NCBI GenBank assembly: GCA_003151555.1
Contig: PLXU01000139.1
Location: forward strand, 285 to 10,616
Source of the DNA: Acidimicrobiaceae bacterium
GTDB lineage: Bacteria > Actinomycetota > Acidimicrobiia > Acidimicrobiales > RAAP-2
Direction of reading: 5' to 3'
Length of the DNA stretch: 10,332 nt
The notes beneath the pieces are model-generated. The model was not told the DNA's origin. It made no database searches and saw only the letters and a list, made by a program, of their open reading frames with translations. The position numbers and the translations under genes were made by a program. Positions 6,848 through 10,332 of this stretch are shown one piece after another; the stretch's first letter is position 1, and every line of letters begins with the position of its first letter.

Positions 6848-6881
6848 GTTTGTAAGGTGGAACAATCATTTGAATACAAAC
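6848..6881. promoter_or_regulatory. Inverted repeat GTTTGTA-N20-TACAAAC with inner TTTG-N4-CAAA (candidate operator)
   Basis: Perfect 7-base arms lie at 6848-6854 and 6875-6881. The right arm is also half of a compact dyad TTTG-AATA-CAAA (6869-6880), the same architecture as TTTG-GTTG-CAAA at 4229-4240. The outer repeat begins at about +3 of the predicted plus-strand transcript and brackets its ribosome site and TTG start, so a bound repressor could block the operon. A hairpin controlling translation is a second possibility, though the arms are AT-rich and the loop is long. Confidence 0.5.
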
Positions 6882-7790
6882 GACTTTTGGGGGGCCGTGG
6901 AGTATCGCCGCATTCTTCTTGATAATCAGGCCGTCGACGTCACGGTGGACGGCAATTCGCTCGTCACCAGCGACGGCCGACGCGTCGAGGCCGCCACCGC
7001 GATCCACCTAGCGCCCGTATCGCCCTCCAAGATCCTCTGCTGTCACCTCAATCACGTCTCACGCGTGCGCGAGTTCGGCATCGAACTGCCCCCGGCCCCG
7101 ACCTGGTTTCAAAAGCCGGTCTCGGCGCTCAACACCCACGGCGGCGGCGTCGTGCGCCCGGCCAACTGCCACTACCTGAACTTCGAGGGCGAAATCGCCA
7201 TCGTCATTGGCCGCGTCGCGCGCAACGTCGCGATGGCCGACGCGTCCCTCTACATCGCGGGCTACACCATCGCCAACGACTTCGGGCTACACGACTTTCG
7301 CGATACCGACGCCGGCTCGATGTTGCGCGTGAAGGGCGCCGACACCCTGTGCCCCGTCGGCCCGGGCGTCACGACCGACTGGGACTTTCACCACAAGGCC
7401 ATGCGCACACTTGTCAACGGCCAGGTGCGCCAAGACGGTTCTACCGACGAGATGGCTTGGGACATGCACTACTTGGTCGCTGACCTCGCTCGCCTGATCA
7501 CCTTGGTCCCGGGCGACATCATTCTGTCGGGTACCCCGGCCTACTCTCGCCCCGTCGAACCAGGCGATGTCGTGACGGTAGAGGTGGAGGGGCTTGGTGC
7601 CCTCACCAACCACATCGTGGGCTCGAGCGAACCGGTGAGCAACGAAGTCGGCGCCCAGCCCACGGCGAGTGAAGAGGTGCTCTCCACCGCGCTGGGCGGC
7701 GACTGGGAGTTTCGCGGCCAGCGCCGTCCGAACCCAACCGACCGCTCCGCGCTCCCGTTCCCGCTAGTACATCCTCGGTACCAATCATGA
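6870..7790 (+). CDS. fumarylacetoacetate hydrolase family protein (HpaG/HpcE-like isomerase/decarboxylase)
   Basis: Single-domain FAH-fold enzyme of 306 residues. It resembles one half of HpcE, the two-domain enzyme that decarboxylates and isomerises the ring-cleavage product of homoprotocatechuate. The metal site is present as Glu106 and Glu108 (FEGEIAIVIG) and Asp137 (ANDF), with Lys155 in RVKGADTLCPVGP. LVPGDIILSGTP and the C-terminal VEVEGLGALTN are family hallmarks. In the N-terminal lid the usual NYxxHxxE reads NHVSRVRE, so the histidine is Arg65 while Glu68 remains. I chose the TTG start at 6870 because AAGGTGG lies nine bases upstream. A GTG at 6897, giving VEYRRILLDN, is a good alternative whose ribosome site GGGGGG is too close. 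It heads the operon and overlaps the aldehyde dehydrogenase start by four bases (ATGA). It is cytosolic and probably Mg- or Mn-dependent. Exact step not proven. Confidence 0.88.
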   Translation: MNTNDFWGAVEYRRILLDNQAVDVTVDGNSLVTSDGRRVEAATAIHLAPVSPSKILCCHLNHVSRVREFGIELPPAPTWFQKPVSALNTHGGGVVRPANCHYLNFEGEIAIVIGRVARNVAMADASLYIAGYTIANDFGLHDFRDTDAGSMLRVKGADTLCPVGPGVTTDWDFHHKAMRTLVNGQVRQDGSTDEMAWDMHYLVADLARLITLVPGDIILSGTPAYSRPVEPGDVVTVEVEGLGALTNHIVGSSEPVSNEVGAQPTASEEVLSTALGGDWEFRGQRRPNPTDRSALPFPLVHPRYQS

Positions 7791-9253
7791 GCAATGATCG
7801 CGTGCTGGTGGGTGACGTCAAGGTGTCGCCCGAGCACTACATCAACGGTCAGCGCGTGGCCTCGGCGAGCACCTTCGAGGACCGCTCCCCGCTCGAGTGG
7901 ACCACAAAATTGGCTGACGTGGCACGCGGAGGGTCACTCGAAGCGCGGGCCGCTGTCACCGCCGCCGTGGACGCCTTCGCGAGTTGGGCCGCCTTGTCGA
8001 CCACGGAGCGCCAGAACTACCTTCACCGCCTGGCCGATTTGATTGACCAGCACATCGAACCAATCGCCACGGTCGAATGTCTCGACATGGCGATGCTGCT
8101 CGAAAGCCTGCGCCTGCGGGTCATTGGGCGCGGCGCGAGAAACTTTCGTGCCTACGCCGACCTGGCCGTCAACTACCAGCCGCGCCGATGGGACTCCAAC
8201 GGCACCCACAACACGGTGCTGCGCATGCCGGCCGGTGCGACCGTCGTCATCACGCCCTGGAACGCTCCCTTCATGCTGTCAACGTGGAAGTGCGCGCCGG
8301 CCCTCGCCGCGGGCAATACCGTGGTCCTAAAGCCAGCCGAGTGGTCGCCCCTCAGCTGTTCACTCTTAATGGACCTGGTCGACGAGGCCGATTTCCCTCC
8401 GGGCGTCTTCAACATGGTTCAGGGCCTCGGCGAAGAGGTCGGAGCCGCGTTGGTCAGCGACCCTCGCGTCCGTCGCATTTCCTTCACCGGATCGCCGGAG
8501 ACTGGCCGGTTGATCGGCGTCGCCGCGGCCAAGAACCTGGTGCCCTTCACCGCCGAATTGGGTGGCAAGGGCCCCTTCGTCGTTTTCGCCGACGCCGATC
8601 TGGATCTCGCCGCACAGAAGGCCGCCTTGATGTACGACGACGCGGGCCAGGTCTGCCTGGCGGGCACCCGGCTGTTGGTCCAGTCCAGTTGTCGCGCGGC
8701 GTTCCTCGAGCGCTTAGCCGCGGCCACCAATCGCCACGTGCTCGGGGACAGCCGTGATCCGGCCACCACGGTGTCGCCACTCATTCATCCCGACCATCTG
8801 GCCCGCGTGCAGGGCTTCGTCGATCGTTCCAAGGCCCAAGGTGACACCTTGGTCTTTGGCGGGCACCGCCTCCAGGACGACGGCCTCTGGTTCGAGCCCA
8901 CGTTGATCGAGCCGAAGTCCAACGAATCGGAGATTGTCCAGCACGAAGTTTTTGGTCCGGTGTTGACGCTCCAGACCTTCGAGACCGAGGATGAAGCGGT
9001 CGCACTGGCCAACTCCACTGCCTACGGTCTCTCGGCCATGGTCTTTACCAGCGATCAGTCCAGGGCCGACCGCATCGCCGACGGCGTGCGAGCCGGCACT
9101 ATCTGGGTCAACTGCTTCTTGGTTCGCGACCTGACCGCGCCCTTCGGGGGCACCGGTATCAGTGGCATCGGCCGCGAGGGGGGCGACTACGCCCTCGATT
9201 TCTACAGTGACGTCAAGACGTACCAAGTGAAGGAGGACACCACTGATGGGTGA
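7787..9253 (+). CDS. hpaE: aldehyde dehydrogenase, HpaE-like (carboxymethyl-hydroxymuconic semialdehyde dehydrogenase type)
   Basis: NAD(P)-dependent aldehyde dehydrogenase of 488 residues, normal for the superfamily. Catalytic Asn159 lies in PWNAPF, the general base Glu257 in ELGGKGP and the nucleophile Cys290 in GQVCLAG, with the expected spacing; EVFGPV follows. Near the C-terminus the segment VRDLTAPFGG...GREGGDYALDFY matches the VRDL...FGG...GREGG pattern seen in HpaE and in hydroxymuconic semialdehyde dehydrogenases. With an HpaD-type dioxygenase next door, oxidation of the ring-cleavage semialdehyde to its diacid is the best assignment. A role in oxidising an aldehyde from the amine branch remains possible. 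The start overlaps the FAH stop (ATGA) and has no clear ribosome site, which suggests translational coupling; the last eight bases overlap the dioxygenase gene. Confidence 0.88.
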   Translation: MSNDRVLVGDVKVSPEHYINGQRVASASTFEDRSPLEWTTKLADVARGGSLEARAAVTAAVDAFASWAALSTTERQNYLHRLADLIDQHIEPIATVECLDMAMLLESLRLRVIGRGARNFRAYADLAVNYQPRRWDSNGTHNTVLRMPAGATVVITPWNAPFMLSTWKCAPALAAGNTVVLKPAEWSPLSCSLLMDLVDEADFPPGVFNMVQGLGEEVGAALVSDPRVRRISFTGSPETGRLIGVAAAKNLVPFTAELGGKGPFVVFADADLDLAAQKAALMYDDAGQVCLAGTRLLVQSSCRAAFLERLAAATNRHVLGDSRDPATTVSPLIHPDHLARVQGFVDRSKAQGDTLVFGGHRLQDDGLWFEPTLIEPKSNESEIVQHEVFGPVLTLQTFETEDEAVALANSTAYGLSAMVFTSDQSRADRIADGVRAGTIWVNCFLVRDLTAPFGGTGISGIGREGGDYALDFYSDVKTYQVKEDTTDG

Positions 9254-10133
9254 AATAGTCGGTGCGGCCGTGCTCGCACATGTTCCCACGATCGTGATGC
9301 CCGACAAAGAACGGTTGGCGCTCAACAACGGGCGTGAGAGCACCCTGCATTCCGGGCTACACGATCTAAAACGCGAAGTACTCGATGTATTAAGGCCCGA
9401 TTTGGTCATTGTCTTTGATAGTCACTGGTTCACGACGGTAGAGTTCGTCATCACCTCGCACGATCGGCGCAAGGGTCTCTTCACGTCCGACGAATTGCCT
9501 CGGGGCATGTCCAGCGTGCCGTACGACATAGTCGGCAACCGCGAATTCGCCACACTGGTCGGTCGCATCGCCGACGAGACCCCCAACTGTTGGATAACGC
9601 CAATTGACAACGAACACCTGCCGATCACCTACGCGACCACCAACTTCATGCCCTTCTTACAGGGCGACGAGGCGTGGATATCGGTGAGCGTCTGTCAAAC
9701 CGCCGAGGCGGCCGACTTCGACGCGGTCGGGCGCGTTATCGCTCAAGCGATCGCGGAGAGTGACCTGCAAGTGGTGCTCATTGCCTCGGGTGCGCTCAGC
9801 CACACCTTCCACTCGCTGCGCACTCTGCGTGACCACGAGGCGGCCGGGGAAGAGCACATTTTTTCCCAGCGCGCCCGAGACGCGGACCACGGCATCATCG
9901 AGGCCTGGCAACGCGGTGACCACGAGGCCGTCATTGATCAATTCGACGCGTTTTCTTTGGTCCGACCCGAGGCCCACTTCGGTCACTACCAACTTATGGT
10001 GGCCGCACTCGGCGGCAAAAAGTGCGTGGCCAAAGGACGGTTGTTCTCCGAGTACGAGAATGCCATCGGCACCGGTCAAATCCACGTATGGTTTGACCAG
10101 CCGGCCGGCGGGTGGACGAAGGGGAATCGATGA
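9246..10133 (+). CDS. hpaD: LigB-type extradiol ring-cleavage dioxygenase (3,4-dihydroxyphenylacetate 2,3-dioxygenase-like)
   Basis: Class III (LigB-fold) extradiol dioxygenase of 295 residues, close in layout to HpcB/HpaD of E. coli, which opens homoprotocatechuate with oxygen to carboxymethyl-hydroxymuconic semialdehyde. The predicted iron ligands are His12 (AHVPT), His60 (FDSHW) and Glu242 (RPEAHFGHY), and the acid-base residue is His186 (SGALSHTF). The block VIVFDSHW...GLFTSDELP aligns directly with the E. coli IIVFDTHW...GVYTSNELP segment. The ATG at 9246 has a strong AAGGAGG nine bases upstream, inside the aldehyde dehydrogenase gene, and the reading frames overlap by eight bases. The cytosolic enzyme should use a catechol with an acidic side chain, but other catechols cannot be excluded from sequence. 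It is the clearest sign that the cluster degrades an aromatic ring. The stop overlaps the next start (ATGA). Confidence 0.9.
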   Translation: MGEIVGAAVLAHVPTIVMPDKERLALNNGRESTLHSGLHDLKREVLDVLRPDLVIVFDSHWFTTVEFVITSHDRRKGLFTSDELPRGMSSVPYDIVGNREFATLVGRIADETPNCWITPIDNEHLPITYATTNFMPFLQGDEAWISVSVCQTAEAADFDAVGRVIAQAIAESDLQVVLIASGALSHTFHSLRTLRDHEAAGEEHIFSQRARDADHGIIEAWQRGDHEAVIDQFDAFSLVRPEAHFGHYQLMVAALGGKKCVAKGRLFSEYENAIGTGQIHVWFDQPAGGWTKGNR

Positions 10134-10332
10134 GCTTGACGGGACTGCCCTATCCGCGGACCCCCAGCGGTCAGGCCTCGTTGCTCCCCCCCACGCCGTG
10201 GCATTACTCCGGCGACCTGTTGACGGTGGAGTACCGCAGCGACCCCAAGGCAATCGCATCGTTCTTGCCGCCTGGCGTGATGCTCGCGCGCGACGACGAG
10301 GATCCCGGTGCGGTCGCCTTCATCTGGGCCGA
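10130..10332 (+). CDS. acetoacetate decarboxylase family protein (5' part, runs off the right edge)
   Basis: The first 67 codons of a gene that overlaps the dioxygenase stop by four bases (ATGA) and has GAAGGGGA upstream as a ribosome site. The stretch PPTPWHYSGDLLTVEYRSDP, followed by FLPPGVMLARDDEDPGAVAFIWA, fits the N-terminal part of acetoacetate decarboxylase-superfamily proteins (PF06314), where a substrate-facing beta-barrel begins after a PPW-type motif. The catalytic lysine region of true acetoacetate decarboxylases lies beyond the window, so decarboxylase, aldolase or other activity cannot be decided. Tight coupling to the ring-cleavage genes suggests that it acts on a downstream beta- or vinylogous keto acid. 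The family call rests on this short N-terminus. Confidence 0.7.
   Translation, partial: MSLTGLPYPRTPSGQASLLPPTPWHYSGDLLTVEYRSDPKAIASFLPPGVMLARDDEDPGAVAFIWA

Noticed and set aside
6797..6865. N-terminal extension of the GS-type protein to an ATG at 6865
   Set aside because: It runs through the divergent promoter region. The ATG at 6796 has GGAGG at five bases.
8077..8757. Long open frame in another frame inside the aldehyde dehydrogenase gene, and one on the opposite strand at 8714-9409
   Set aside because: Both have low-complexity Arg/Gly-rich or motif-free translations and lie within a gene whose catalytic residues and length are complete.
1..10332. Mobile elements, CRISPR arrays, tRNA or rRNA genes, intrinsic terminators
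   Set aside because: No spaced direct-repeat array, transposase, terminal inverted repeat, cloverleaf or GC-stem-plus-T-run terminator was seen on reading both strands. Short gaps between genes leave little room for them.

Overview
The window is GC-rich, densely packed bacterial DNA that fits a high-GC actinobacterium. The supporting signs are tightly coupled genes, GTG and TTG starts, a probable leaderless transcript, and two soluble class I type cytochromes P450. A member of the Acidimicrobiia or a related lineage is my guess; the sequence alone does not prove it. I see no tRNA, rRNA, CRISPR array, transposase or phage gene. The region reads as a catabolic gene cluster for an aromatic, probably amine-bearing, compound.

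Layout. The left half is on the minus strand: a gamma-glutamyl amide hydrolase of peptidase family C26 (PuuD-like, 3454-4179), an APC-superfamily amino acid/amine permease (1885-3366), a cytochrome P450 (621-1847) and an SDR-fold protein that runs off the left edge (1-575). Diverging from the C26 gene is a second, unrelated cytochrome P450 on the plus strand (4266-5510). It converges, with a 4-base overlap of stop codons, on a minus-strand glutamine synthetase-family enzyme of the PuuA type (5507-6796). Diverging from the synthetase is a tightly coupled plus-strand operon: a fumarylacetoacetate hydrolase-family protein (6870-7790), an aldehyde dehydrogenase (7787-9253), a LigB-type extradiol dioxygenase (9246-10133) and the start of an acetoacetate decarboxylase-family gene (10130 to the right edge). 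The gene junctions inside this operon overlap by 4, 8 and 4 bases.

How the genes may work together. The plus-strand operon resembles the homoprotocatechuate (3,4-dihydroxyphenylacetate) meta-cleavage route: ring opening (HpaD/HpcB type), semialdehyde oxidation (HpaE type) and isomerisation/decarboxylation (HpaG/HpcE type). The synthetase, C26 hydrolase and permease resemble the gamma-glutamylation logic of putrescine (Puu), isopropylamine (Ipu) and aniline (Atd) catabolism. My inference is that an amine is imported, tagged with glutamate, hydroxylated by one or both P450s, untagged, and passed to ring cleavage. The substrate is unknown. Ferredoxin and ferredoxin reductase, amine oxidase, the later isomerase, hydratase and aldolase, and any regulator gene all lie outside the window, if they exist.

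Control. Two divergent promoter regions (about 4180-4265 and 6797-6869) both carry the palindrome TTTG-N4-CAAA, and GTTTG/CAAAC words recur at the permease promoter. This suggests one local regulator governs the whole cluster.
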